The notes under the pieces are model-generated. The model saw only the letters and a program-made list of their open reading frames with translations, searched no databases and had not been told where the DNA came from. A stretch of 39,919 bases of DNA, taken from assembly GCF_000344685.1 (NCBI RefSeq), contig NW_006920411.1, positions 2,502,977-2,542,895 on the forward strand, written 5' to 3'. The stretch's first letter is position 1. The number at the start of each line of letters is the position of its first letter. Origin of the DNA: Gloeophyllum trabeum ATCC 11539. Taxonomy: Eukaryota > Basidiomycota > Agaricomycetes > Gloeophyllales > Gloeophyllaceae. Position numbers and translations under genes: made by a program. Shown one piece after another: positions 10,592 to 20,583 of the stretch.

Positions 10592-12000
10592 ATGGATCCC
10601 TACAAGCGGTCCCGATACGAACATGGGATAGATGCGAAGATAGTGGTCATGGGCAACACTGGTGCGTCCTTTCCGCCATCGGCCTGGCAGATATGTGGCG
10701 ACTGTCTGCGGGTTAGTCACGACCTCATCTGACACGTGTGTTTTGCGCAGGCGTTGGCAAGACCAGCCTATTGCGCCGATATACCCAGGGCAAGTTCGAC
10801 CCGAAGAATACCACGTCGACGACCGGCGCTTTTTTCGTTACCAAGAAGGTGGACATTAATGGGATGAAGGTCAGGCTGCAGTTGTGGGACACGGCGGGGC
10901 AGGAGCGGTTCCGGAGCATGGTGCGTGAAGTTTGCGGTTTCGAACATGCCCGGGTGATAACCACGCGAAGGCATGCAGGCGCCTATGTATTACAGGGGAG
11001 CGAACGCTGCTTTGCTCTTGTACGATATCACGAATGCGGCGAGTTTCGACGACGTCCGCGGCTGGTTAGAAGGTCTGTCCGTGGCTCAGTTTCGCTCTCA
11101 GCCCACAGTCATCGCTGACACGTCCGTTTGGATAGAATTGAAGAAAAACTGCACGCCTGATCTTCTCATTTACATTGTTGGCGCCAAGGCGGATTTGAAG
11201 GAGAAACGGCAGGTCACGTCTGACCTTGCCCGCCTCCAACTTCACAACTGGTTCCCCCCTCCCCGCCCGCCATCTCCCCCTACGCCCCCGCCGCAACCCT
11301 CTACCTTTTCCTATATTCGTCCCCGATTCACCTCCTTCACGAGCGCGCGCTCCGTCCCACTCAACTCCCCATCCCGAGCTAAGTCACCTCCCCGCGAGCC
11401 GTCCTACATCGATGCACCAGTCACCCGCCCCTCTGCCTCCGCGCTCAAGCGGAGTCACACGAATGCCGTACCCAGCAACATGCCCCGAGCACGGACGACG
11501 TCGAACCTCGGGCTGAACCGCGCTAATTCTACCACCGCGGCTGTTCGGTTCGAGCAGTCGAAGGAGGAACGGTCCGAGGCGACTTTCGGTTCCCGCTTTG
11601 GTTCGCACTTCGGGTTGCGGACAGGGTGGAACGAGATCCCGGACACCAATAGCAACAGCCTGGACGAGGACGAGTACGAGGAAGAAGACGAGGAGTGGGG
11701 GACGGGCAAGGATATGGTGCTATACGAAGTTTCCGCGAAAGATGATTTTGGTTTGTTACTAAGATCCACTGATTGGGATTATGGCTGACAAACCTGACAG
11801 GTATCCAACAATTATTCGACAGTGTGATTCAAGCGATAATCGAGCGAAGAGATGTCATCGAACGAGAAAATGAACTGAAAAAGCGCGATAGCGTCTTTTT
11901 GTCGTCGAGTACGCCGACGTGGGCGGCGCAGTCGGACGACGAAGATGCGCTGGAGGAGAAGGGTCGCACCACCTCGTCATGGAGTTGCTGCCAGACATGA
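10592..12000 (+). CDS. Rab-family small GTPase with large insertion between G4 and G5
   Basis: Membrane-traffic GTPase. Exons: 10592-10661, 10751-10920, 10979-11072, 11136-11750, 11801-12000, giving 382 residues where Rabs usually have ~200. G1 is GNTGVGKT (21-28), switch I Thr lies in TSTTGAFF (47), G3 is WDTAGQERF (69-77), and RabF-like [15 protein letters not shown] follows. G4 reads AKAD (128-131) where NKxD is expected, so the guanine-contacting Asn is Ala. G5 SAK is at 311-313. Between them lies about 150 extra residues, Pro/Ser-rich then acidic ([13 protein letters not shown]). The C-terminus CCQT is a geranylgeranylation-type double cysteine. Switch I and II resemble the Rab5/21/22 group, but I cannot assign an orthologue. 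The insert is in the same exon as G4 and G5 and in frame, with no splice signals that would clearly remove it. Confidence 0.88.
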
Positions 12001-12806
12001 TCTAAAGAGTATCGGTGTCCGATCTCGCTTTCGATCTCAAGTATTCGCAGCTTGCCTGCTCCCACCCCCTGCCCGCCCGCTTCCCCCCGAATCTTCCAAG
12101 CCAACTCCTCGCTACCTGGCCATCACCTGCCTCAGCTAGGGTCGCCCCTTCCCAACCCTATGTTTCCCCGAGTCCTCACATTTCATGACCGTCATGCCCT
12201 TATGCCCGCAACACATCACTCTCATCACTAGGACAATGCTTGCCTCTGAACCACCACATTATCCATATCCATTTTGATACCTCCCAGCTATGATCTCGTC
12301 TCTTGTTATCGCTGCTCGCCGGTTCCTGACTTATTCTCTCTCTCCCGCTCATCCCTCTCCCCCTCGTCTGTCTGTCCGTCTGCGTGTTTATCCTATTATC
12401 ATACAATCTCGATACCTAGCTCTGATGTTTTGTTCTCTACCTCATGATTTCCCGTCCTATACGTATTATATGTCTATACTATACATCGTCGCTAGTCGAT
12501 CGCAATTTACTTTGGACTGCTGTTCCCGGCCTTGGATATTCAACATCGTGTCCCCTGAGTACCGGGTTCCCTCTACTAACATCGCGGATCTACTAGCATC
12601 TCGGGAGGCAATAAATAGATAGTATTGAGTCTATATTGAAACAAGCGTACGAATGTGCATTAGGGTCTGTGTAGACAGCAAGAATGAGAGCAATAGCACA
12701 TGATTACGAGTATTATGTTACAACATCCCGAGGTCCAACCGCAGAGTAGAGTCCGAAGCAACCAAAAAGACCAAGAACAAGACTACAAGCACCTTCACTA
12801 GCACTC
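12001..12806. other. Intergenic stretch between convergent Rab-like and hydrolase genes
   Basis: Pyrimidine-rich on the plus strand, especially 12290-12400, with an AATAAA at 12610-12615 that could serve a long 3' UTR of the Rab-like gene. The frame at 12290-12622 is low-complexity and not convincing. No repeat or RNA gene recognised. Confidence 0.45.
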
Positions 12807-14439
12807 TCAGTTCACCGGGCGATCCAGCTCCTTGACGATCAGCTCATTCGTGACTCGCGGGTTGTCGAGGTACACTATTAAAGGCACCGTGCTCAGAGCC
12901 CGGGCGAGTTCGAAGCAGAGACGAATCAGGTGGACTCACCATGGTGCCCCGCATGCGGGACGACGTACATCCGCCCGTTGCCGTTCCCCGCTTTACGCAG
13001 GTTCTCGACAGACTCCGTGCCGCCCTGCGGGTCCATCCAGTCCTGATCGCCGTCTATCGCGCAAGTGTGTATCAGGATCAGTCAAACAAGCCAAAGTCCA
13101 GACTGGAGGTGCGGAAAGACGTACAGACGAAGGTGACGGGTATCTTGAGCGCGGCGATGCGGTCGACGAGCGGCATGCGCGCGTGTGCCCCGGGGGCGAG
13201 GATGTGTGCTAAAGCGGGCGATCAGCGGGTGAAGCAGCGGGGGCAATGGGGTCCGGCTCACATATGCAGTACTCGCCCGAGCCCTTGGCGAGGGTGATGT
13301 TCAGGATGTAGTCGTGCATGTTCCGCGTTTCCTCTTCCGTCAGCCCGGTGAATCGGCGGGAAGAGTACTATCAAGGGAGGTCAGCCCCTACTAAATAACG
13401 GAGGTGCCACGCGGAACGCACCTTTCCGACGAGCATGGGGCCCCAGAAAAGCGTCGAGCGGACGACCTGGAAGGGGCTCCAGCCCTCCTCCCAGAGATAG
13501 GTGAAAAGCTTCCGCGCGCGGCTCTCCTGGCGCTTCTGCTCCTTCTGCTGGTCCTTCAGGCTGCCCACCCGCCCCTTCGTCGCGGGCTCGGGGTGGTCCT
13601 CGTCCGAGCCCTCCGCCACCTGCGCGTCCGTCACCTCGCGGCTGGGCATGGTCGTTCCGTTCGGGTCGCGCGGCACGCCGGCCGGCGAGAGCAGTATGAG
13701 CTTGTTCACGCGCGCGGGGTACTTGAGCGCGTACACGACGCTGAAGTACGCGCCGAGCGAGTGGCCGACGAGCGTCATCTTCTCGAGCCCCATCTTCGCG
13801 CGCCACTCCTCGAGCGAGTCGACGAAGAAGGACTCGGCCTCGGCGACGCGCGCGGGGATGTCGTCGCGCTTCGCCTTGACCGTGAACGGGACGCGCGCGG
13901 AGCGGCCCATGCCGAGCCAGTCGAGCGCGAAGACGTCGGTGCCCCGCCGGCCGGCCCAGTCGGCGACGGCTTGGAAGTTGCGGAAGTAGAAGCCGAGGCC
14001 GGCGCCGTAGCCGTGCAGCATGACGGCGGGGGGAGGGGCGGTGGGGGAGCGGGTCGTAGACTTGATCGAGAGGGTATTGATGTAATGCTTCGGGGTATTG
14101 AGGTCAACGCGTGAGCTGGTCGCGACGACAGGTCCTTCATGGACGGATGATGATGAGCTGGAGGGTCGGAAAAAAGGGAGCTGTCTGCAGTCGATCAGCC
14201 TCACCACCCGGGTCTGGGGTCAATCAGAGACATACCTAAGCAATCGCTGCTCCGCCGCGGCGCTCTGGTTCTCGCCAGCATGCCACCTGGATTGAAAGTC
14301 AGCAATGCCCAAACACAGAGGACAATCCACTTCACCAGCTCTTGAAACTCGACACGAGATTAGAGGGAATATCCTTGGCTGGGGGCAGGACGGGGAGGGC
14401 GTCGGCGGCGGCGACGGTTGCAGCAGCAGGTGCAGCCAT
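12807..14439 (-). CDS. Alpha/beta hydrolase of the ABHD4/5 (CGI-58, yeast Cld1/Ict1/Ecm18) family
   Basis: Lipid-acting hydrolase; fungal relatives deacylate cardiolipin or act on lysophospholipids at mitochondria and lipid droplets. Minus-strand exons: 14439-14336, 14286-14236, 14184-13422, 13367-13262, 13208-13125, 13053-12940, 12874-12807, giving 429 residues. Oxyanion-hole region is PAVMLHGYGAGLGFYFRNF, the nucleophile elbow is GHSLG with Ser at about 194, the acid region is VYGDQDWMDPQGG (370-382), and the His is in HAGHHVYLD (404-411). That last segment also makes an HX4D acyltransferase-type motif. Unlike CGI-58, the nucleophile is Ser, so it should be catalytic. A Lys/Glu-rich loop (KDQQKEQKRQESRARKL) sits in the lid. 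The N-terminus is Ala-rich. It is tandem with CNS1 upstream on the same strand. Confidence 0.93.
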
Positions 14440-14829
14440 TACTGGTCTAAACCGCGAGAGTAGAGTAGGTCTAAGAGCCTGAATGATGTCTAGTGTCTAT
14501 AGTAGATGAGAGCAGAGAGAGAAATAGCAGGGAGGACGGCACAGCACGCAGCGCAACGCCGCCTGCCGCACGAGGACGTCACCTTGCGGGGTGTTCTCGG
14601 CCCGGCGGTCTCGCTGCGGACTCGGTTTCCCACGCGGCCTGGATGTAATCGCGCTCATTGTCGAGGGAGGTCGCCTGCAGGTGAAGAAACCCAAAAAGCA
14701 TCGAGCTGTAGTCCTCACTAGGGTGCGATTTAGCAAGACTGGGAATGACCAGAGCACTTGAATTTACCGTCCATCAATGACATTCGGACAGCATTCGGAC
14801 AGTTTCGATCGTAAAACAGCCACGCCTGC
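14440..14829. other. Intergenic stretch between CNS1 and the hydrolase (both minus)
   Basis: Should contain the hydrolase promoter and the CNS1 3' end. Open frames at 14497-14757 on both strands give unrelated peptides and I do not support them. Confidence 0.45.
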
Positions 14830-16104
14830 TCACGACGCCCTATTCCGTTTGAACTCCTCGACCCATTTCTTCTCCTCGTCCCCTTTCGGCAATATCACCA
14901 CCGTCACGCACCCATCCTTCAGCTCCAGCCCATCCTTCTCCTCCCCCGGCTTCTCCTGCGCCGCAGCAAACAAATCCTTCAGCGACATCTTCTTCCCCAC
15001 CTTCAGCAGCCGCTTCCGCCGCGTAATCCCGTATATCACCAAGTTCCCGTCGACGTACTCCCCCTTCTTGTCCCATTCAGGCGGAGGCGCGTTCGGCGGG
15101 AACATGGTCGAGATGTGCAGGGAGAAGGGCGTGTCCTCGACGAACGTGGGGACGATGTCGGAGGTGGCGTATTGGGGGTAGAGGAAGAACACGGGGAATA
15201 TCAGCGTCTTGCCTGACGGATCTTCCGGGTCGAAATGGGGTTCGTACGGGTTGGGCGGGGCGTCGGGATCGTGCACCGAGAAGATATGCCGTTCCTGATA
15301 CCTCTTCAGCCTCGCGCAGTAACATTCACACACCCTCACTCACCTCTAACGCTTTCCTCATCTTCATCTTCTCCTCCCGCTCCTTCCTCATCTTCTCCGC
15401 CTTCTCCCTCTCCCTTCTATCCTTCTCCTCCTTCTTCCTGCTCACCTTCTCCCGCACGCCCTGCACGCCTTTATTATCCCTATCATACGCCAGACACCGA
15501 TCACAGCAGTCCAGCGCCTCCTCCAGCTTGTCCAGCGCGAGCAACGCCAGCGCGGAGCGGTAGTACGCCTTCGACGACCGGGGGTTGATCGTCAGCGCCC
15601 TCGAGCAGTCTTTCAGGACCGAGCCGTAGTTCTCTGTTCCCTTACTCCGATCAGTCCCTTTGTAGATGAGTAGCATGGAACGCAAGGGGACTCACGCAGC
15701 TCGAGGTTACACGCCGCGCGGTTGCACAGCAGGGCTTCGAGGATAGCCGAGTCTTGCGGCTTCGCGTCCAGCCCCTGCGTGTAGAACCCCAGCGCCTCGC
15801 GATAGCGCTTCCCCTTGAAATAGTCATTCCCCTGCTCCTTGAAATTCTGCGCGATCTCTGGCGGGCCGTGGCTTGAGCGACTCTCACATTGAACGAAGAG
15901 AATAGAGGCTCCTCACCCACCATCCGGCGTTCCCTCGTAGATCAGGCTCTGCAGCGCGTCGAGCGACGGGGCCGCTGCGTCCTCGCTCTCCGGGAGGGAC
16001 TTCATGAAGAGCGGGACGGAGTCGAATTCTTTTATCTTCCTGTCGATGTCGTCTTGCTGCAGCGGCCGCGGTCCCGCGATGGCAGGAGTATTGTCCGCAG
16101 ACAT
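14830..16104 (-). CDS. CNS1: Hsp90/Hsp70 co-chaperone CNS1 (TTC4 family)
   Basis: Cytosolic TPR co-chaperone that binds the C-terminal EEVD of Hsp90/Hsp70; essential in yeast. Minus-strand exons: 16104-15921, 15857-15696, 15633-15344, 15303-14830, giving 369 residues. The N-terminus holds KIKEFDSVPLFMKSLPES, typical of the family. The TPR clamp follows (EIAQNFKEQGNDYFKGKRY, EALGFYTQGLDAKP, LLCNRAACNLEL, NYGSVLKDCSRAL, SSKAYYRSALALLAL), then a charged helix rich in Lys/Glu. The C-terminal wheel domain runs from about residue 215 (NPYEPHFDPEDPSGKTLIFP) through YATSDIVPTFVEDTPFSLHI. Introns 1 and 2 are 63 and 62 nt; intron 3 is only 40 nt (15304-15343) and its acceptor is the least certain junction. 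It is head to head with L2HGDH, with 219 bp between starts. Confidence 0.93.
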
Positions 16105-16323
16105 GATGAGCGGTTGTTATGAGAGAGTCGACTACAGCTGTATCAGAGACTAGCGGATCGATGTTGAGGGAGGCAATCAAGAGTCAAAAGCAAAAGTGAA
16201 GCCCAAACAAATCTAGGCGAGATAACCGCGTGCTCTGATCCATGTTTATTCATGGATTATGACTCGGATGCGGTCGGAAGCTGAAGGCGTTATAAATTGG
16301 ACGTAACGTCAACCTGTAGGCCA

Positions 16324-17921
16324 ATGCAGGTCCGAGGACTCGCAGCGGCGCTGAACAGCAGCGGGAGGTACAAGTACAAGGTGGGCAAGCCGACCCGAGA
16401 TGCTACCACCTACCACGGCTGAACACAATGTAGTCGCCCGAGTATGCGGTGGATTATCTGGTTGTAGGTGGAGGTACGTGCCCATGGGGTTGCTGTAATG
16501 ATAGCCGTCTAAGACTCAATGGCGTCAGGTGTCGTTGGGCTCGCCATTGCCCACCGGCTGGCACATCGCCTCCCTAGTAAATCGACATTTCTAGTCGAGC
16601 GGCACTCGCGCGCAGGAGAAGAGACGAGGTATGTCTACCCACCCACTCCATCCGCCTCTCGTCTGACCGTTACCCAGTTCGCGCAACTCGGAAGTCATCC
16701 ACGCCGGTACGTCTGCCTCCTAATGAACAGCCTACAACCAAGGCCTGATATGCCCCATCCGCGCAAGGCCTGTACTACCCCCCAGACTCCCTCAAGACCC
16801 GCCTCTGCATCCGCGGGCGGCAGCTCATCTACGACCACTGCGCTACGCACAACATCCCTCACCGCAAGACCGGCAAGCTCGTCCTCGCGCACGCGCACCA
16901 GCGCGCGTACATAGAGAACCTGCACAACAAGGCCCTCAAGCTGCGCTGGCCACCACTCAGCCTGGACCCGGACGCCGATAGCACGCCCGTCCCGACCAGG
17001 TTGATCAGCGGGGACGAGGCGCGCGAGCTGGAGCCCGACTTGTCCAACGATATCGCGGCTGCCTTGTGGAGCCCCGAAACGGGCATCCTCGACTCGCACT
17101 CCTTCATGGAGAGCCTCGAGAAGGACATCAGCGAGTCCGACAGCGCAGAGATCGTCTACTCCACAAAGGTCGTCCGCGTCGACCCCTCAGAGTCCGACGG
17201 CGGATGGGTAGTGCAAACCGTGACCGGCGAGGGCGACTCGGACGCGAGCGACTGCCTGCTCGCGAAGACGCTCATCAACGCCTCCGGCCTCGCGGGCCCG
17301 TTCATCCTCAACGCGCTGCTCCCCCGCGAGCGCCGCATCCCGATGTACTACGGCCGCGGCTCGTACGCGTCTTACAAGGGCCCCGGCGTGTCGAGCGTGC
17401 AGCACCTGCTCTACCCCTGTCCGGACACGGCGAAGACGAGCAGCAACGCCGCGAATTTCCAGTCGCTGGGCACGCACCTCACGCTGGACATGGATGGTAA
17501 AATACGGTTTGGCCCTGACCTTGACTGGATATCGCCCCCGACGGGGGAGGGCGAGTTCTGCTACGACGAGGATCAGATTGATTTCTGGCAGAAGCACCTG
17601 GTGCCCAGCGAGGACCGGATGAAGGAGATGCACGAGGCAGTTATGAGTTACCTGCCGGGAGTTACATTCGAGGGACTCGCCCCGGATTACTGTGGAGTCC
17701 GGCCCAAGTTGGTGGGTCCGGGAGGAGGCTTCCGAGACTTTGTCTTCCGGGTCGATCATCCAGATTCATTCTTGAAATCTGGCTCTGCTCGGCCGAGCAG
17801 AAAGAACCCGATGGTCAGCTTACTCGGTATTGAGAGTCCCGGCGTAACGTCCAGCATGGCCATCGCAGAGTATGTGGTAGATGACATCCTAGGCGGACAC
17901 GAACAGGGTGACCGGTCATGA
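16324..17921 (+). CDS. L2HGDH: FAD-dependent L-2-hydroxyglutarate dehydrogenase
   Basis: Mitochondrial flavoenzyme that oxidises L-2-hydroxyglutarate to 2-oxoglutarate, removing a by-product of malate dehydrogenase. Exons: 16324-16380, 16434-16473, 16529-16628, 16678-16706, 16768-17921, giving 459 residues. The dinucleotide-binding motif is VDYLVVGGGVVGLAIA (26-41). The family signature SSRNSEVIHAGLYYPPDSLK is assembled across three exons, which confirms those joins. Other family blocks are GSYASYKGPG, HLLYPCPD and, at the C-terminus, LLGIESPGVTSSMAIAEYV. Exon 1 encodes MQVRGLAAALNSSGRYKYK, which fits a presequence. Its donor (GTGGGC) is weak, and a shorter version using GTCCGA after Met-Gln keeps the same frame. 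A TATAAAT at 16291-16297 is only 27 bp before the ATG, so the leader would be very short if it is used. Confidence 0.92.
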
Positions 17922-17932
17922 CGACCATGTTC

Positions 17933-18370
17933 TACAGTCGACTCTGTCTTAACCCATAACGGGTCGTGGAACCCAAAAGTTATGGGTTTCTGCAGACTAT
18001 GGGTTACCAGAACGTGTGACATTGTGTGACTACCTAGTACGCGTGACAGACAGCCTATCCGGTATAGGCCGGACGTCGTTTATGACACCGTTTAGATACG
18101 GAATCTTGAGTCTGGTATGGGTTATCTTCTGAAATACCACGAGAACCAAAGATTAAGGGTCCAGATGGTCCAGATTCTCGTGAGAAGGAGACCTGTACCT
18201 TCCTAATATAGGTTGTTTTATGGGTTATGACCCTTCAAAAAGCTATGGGTTATGGGATACGGCAGACTTATGGGTTTTTACTATCTACCATGTTGGTGGA
18301 AGCCAAAAACCTATGGGTTATTACAGGTTATGGGTTATGACAGGTATGGGTTAAGACAGAGTCGACTGTA
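17933..18370. mobile_element. 434-bp nonautonomous TA-flanked DNA transposon (MITE) with an internal TATGGGTT array
   Basis: Perfect 24-bp terminal inverted repeats (17935-17958 and 18345-18368) begin CAGTCGACTCTG and end AACCCATA. They are flanked by TA on both sides (17933-17934, 18369-18370), the target-site duplication of Tc1/mariner-pogo elements. The octamer TATGGGTT occurs nine times on the plus strand (starts at 17981, 17998, 18116, 18219, 18244, 18269, 18312, 18329, 18345) and once inverted in the left repeat (17951). No coding capacity is present. It sits 12 bp after the L2HGDH stop and 45 bp from the NDUFA12 stop, between convergent genes, so it probably supplies 3'-UTR sequence to at least one of them. 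Confidence 0.9.
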
Positions 18371-18414
18371 CACACAAACGGAATCATGCAATCTAATGAA
18401 AGTGATAAACATTA

Positions 18415-19079
18415 TCATGTAGAGTTCCGCGGAGCAACCTTCGGAGCCCAAGGGTTGATCTTGGCAGCAGCAGTGTTGTACGGCTTGTAAGCACCCCGTG
18501 TACCAGTCAAGTTCTCTACCCACGGCTGAAGATTCATGACACGTAGTCATTAGCTGCGCGCTGTAGCAGAGAGGGATGTACGTACGCCCTTCCAAGGCGG
18601 TGAGAGGTTCTGCATCACGGTATCCTGGGGAGGCGGCTGGTGGCGGATGTGGTGCAGCCACGAGTGCCATTCGGCAGGGACTTGGGTAGCATTGAAGTCG
18701 TGCTAGAAGGAGGGGATTGAAATGAGCATGGACCGGTCGAAACCGGGCACAGCTAGATGTGGGCGTACCTGGGCAAAGTCAACCCATCGGTGTCGACCTG
18801 ACATCGACGGAAATTCAGCAAACCGTAGCAGTACAATGCCTTCGGCACTCACCTGGCAACTCATCCTCGGGATTCAAGTTCTCGTAGTACTTGTTCCCGA
18901 ACCTGCGGGGGAAGAAGTTCGGTCATACATGCCAAAGCACCGAATCTATAGAGTGATACACACTGGTCCTGGCCCACACACTGCCCGTATTTGGCGTCGC
19001 CGATGTACATCATGTCCCGCATCCATTTCTTGACGCCCGACCGCCGTATGTTGCGGATATACCGCCCTATCGAGACCAT
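18415..19079 (-). CDS. NDUFA12: NADH:ubiquinone oxidoreductase subunit NDUFA12 (B17.2 type)
   Basis: Accessory subunit of complex I at the junction of the matrix arm and membrane arm. Minus-strand exons: 19079-18964, 18902-18853, 18797-18769, 18702-18586, 18525-18415, giving 140 residues (human 145). All four introns are GT-AG, 55-66 nt. The joined protein carries the family order: GRYIRNIRRSGVKKWMRDM, YIGDAKYGQCVGQDQFGNKY (the G-D-K.G..VG.D..GNKY block), YENLNPEDELPGRHRWVDFA, then FNATQVPAEWHSWLHHIRHQ (the conserved V..EWH.WLH), and a C-terminal GAYKPYNT ... INPWAPK. No single exon shows the whole family, so the gene is easily missed. It is convergent with L2HGDH, with the MITE between them. 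Confidence 0.93.
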
Positions 19080-19362
19080 GGTGAATGATGAAGAGAGTCA
19101 CTGTCAGGGAGCCAGTGACGCCCGGCATTCCGACTCAACCACGTGCACTGGTACCAAACGCGTGCTCTCGATCGCGATCCTCTCAACCAATCCCAACGAA
19201 AGAGTCTGATACCTTCGTGCTCTCCTCTCCAGTGTGTTGCTTCCAACTGTGAGATCCCCAAAGAAAAAGGCAGCAGAGCCTATGCATTTTGATCATCGCA
19301 TACTACTGTACTAGTACACGATCACAGCATGAGACATGACGAAGACAACAGAAGCAATACAT
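19080..19362. other. Interval between uS8 and NDUFA12 (both minus)
   Basis: Contains the uS8 3' end and the NDUFA12 promoter region. No gene or repeat seen. Confidence 0.45.
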
Positions 19363-20173
19363 CTAGTAGAAGTAGCCCAAGATCTTGCCACCGACGTTCT
19401 TGCGCCTGGCCTCCTCGTGGTCAAGGATACCAGAAGAAGTGGTCTGTTAACATGCGTTAGTGATGGGGCAGGATGCAAAAGCGACTTTAGACGCACCAAG
19501 ACCATGATACCGAACCCACGGGCAGGGAGCAGCAAGTTGACCCATGACTCAATCTGGGTAACTTGGATGTTGAAGCGCGGTGAGATCACACCGCACTTGT
19601 TCAGCCGGCCATTCAGCTGGACAACGATCTTGCCCGAACGGTGGTCATCGATGATCTCGAATTCACCGATGTAGCCTGTCGTCAGGAAACACGTTCAGTA
19701 ACGGATTTCCACAGACGAAGTGAAGCGGGGAGGGATGGCATGTAGTCTCCGGAGTGAACACAAATCCCCAGTTTATTAACGGAAGTGCGCTTCGTGTGTT
19801 ATGAAGACTGTCAATATCTCGGAGCGTTAAAACGAAGGACGGGTGGAAGCGAGACCTCGTCAATCGTAGTTATCACTCCGAACGGGGGGAGGGAGGGGCA
19901 ATGCAATTCCATGAGGTACAGTACTCACCATGGCGCTGCATGACACTCAAGAACTTGACAACGACCTTCGAGGAAGGACGAATCAGCACCTGGCGCTTGC
20001 CCCGTCGCTCAGCGTTCACAATGTTGTTCTATATTAGATATATTATGAGACCCTGGTCGGTGCCACCTGCGCATTCGAGCCTACTCACAAGGCAGTCATT
20101 CTAACATAGAAGTCAGCCAGGTCTCGAAAATCCCGAAACTGAATACACTCACAAGGACAGATACGCGGACCAT
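19363..20173 (-). CDS. RPS22: 40S ribosomal protein uS8
   Basis: Core rRNA-binding protein of the cytosolic small subunit. Minus-strand exons: 20173-20153, 20100-20089, 20028-19929, 19675-19497, 19443-19363, giving 130 residues, the exact length of yeast Rps22. The product begins MVRVSVL, then a 12-nt microexon encodes NDCL, then [20 protein letters not shown] and [20 protein letters not shown]. It ends with [20 protein letters not shown] and [20 protein letters not shown]. Nearly every residue fits the family. Intron 3 is 253 nt, about four times the others (52, 60, 53 nt). The gene is head to head with eS17. Confidence 0.97.
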
Positions 20174-20583
20174 CTTGTTTTACAGGGAAGGGAGAGATCG
20201 AGGGAGGGAGCTGGCAAACACAGAAGCAAGTAAGCACCTAAGCCAATCCGAGTGTCGCGCTATGGAAAGCGCGAGTCAAGATGGCTATGCGACCATGGCG
20301 GGTAAACACGACGTTTTCCGCTGGCCGTTTCGCAGACAAGAACGCGCATTCACCTGATGAAACCTTGATGGGAGTCTTGAGGGCGACGGCGGCAACAACG
20401 GCGGGCAGGCGTCGCTCGACGAACAATATACTGATGGCCCAATTCGGGAGGAACTGTACAGTATGAACCAGCCACGCCGGGACTTGCCGGATTTCAGCGA
20501 GTGTAGGCTTGTGTATAGCAAGGGAAGGCGCCGTATAGAACGTCAAGCTCACCGTTTCCCTCGACGTATCCGACTTCATCAAC
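20174..20583. promoter_or_regulatory. Shared head-to-head promoter of uS8 and eS17
   Basis: The 410 bp between the two divergent start codons must hold both ribosomal-protein promoters. I see no clear TATA box. The frames at 20238-20585 (minus) and 20281-20466 (plus) overlap here and look like chance. Co-regulation of the pair is a reasonable inference from stoichiometric demand for the two proteins. Confidence 0.55.

Noticed and set aside
13404..14114. Long plus-strand frames antisense to the hydrolase
   Set aside because: High-GC shadow of the minus-strand hydrolase, which has family motifs and consistent splice sites.
17981..18352. Interstitial telomere repeat
   Set aside because: The unit is TATGGGTT, not TTAGGG, and copies are irregularly spaced inside an inverted-repeat element.
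19676..19928. C/D-box snoRNA in the uS8 intron
   Set aside because: The C-like and D-like boxes are about 180 nt apart and no closing stem is adjacent to them.
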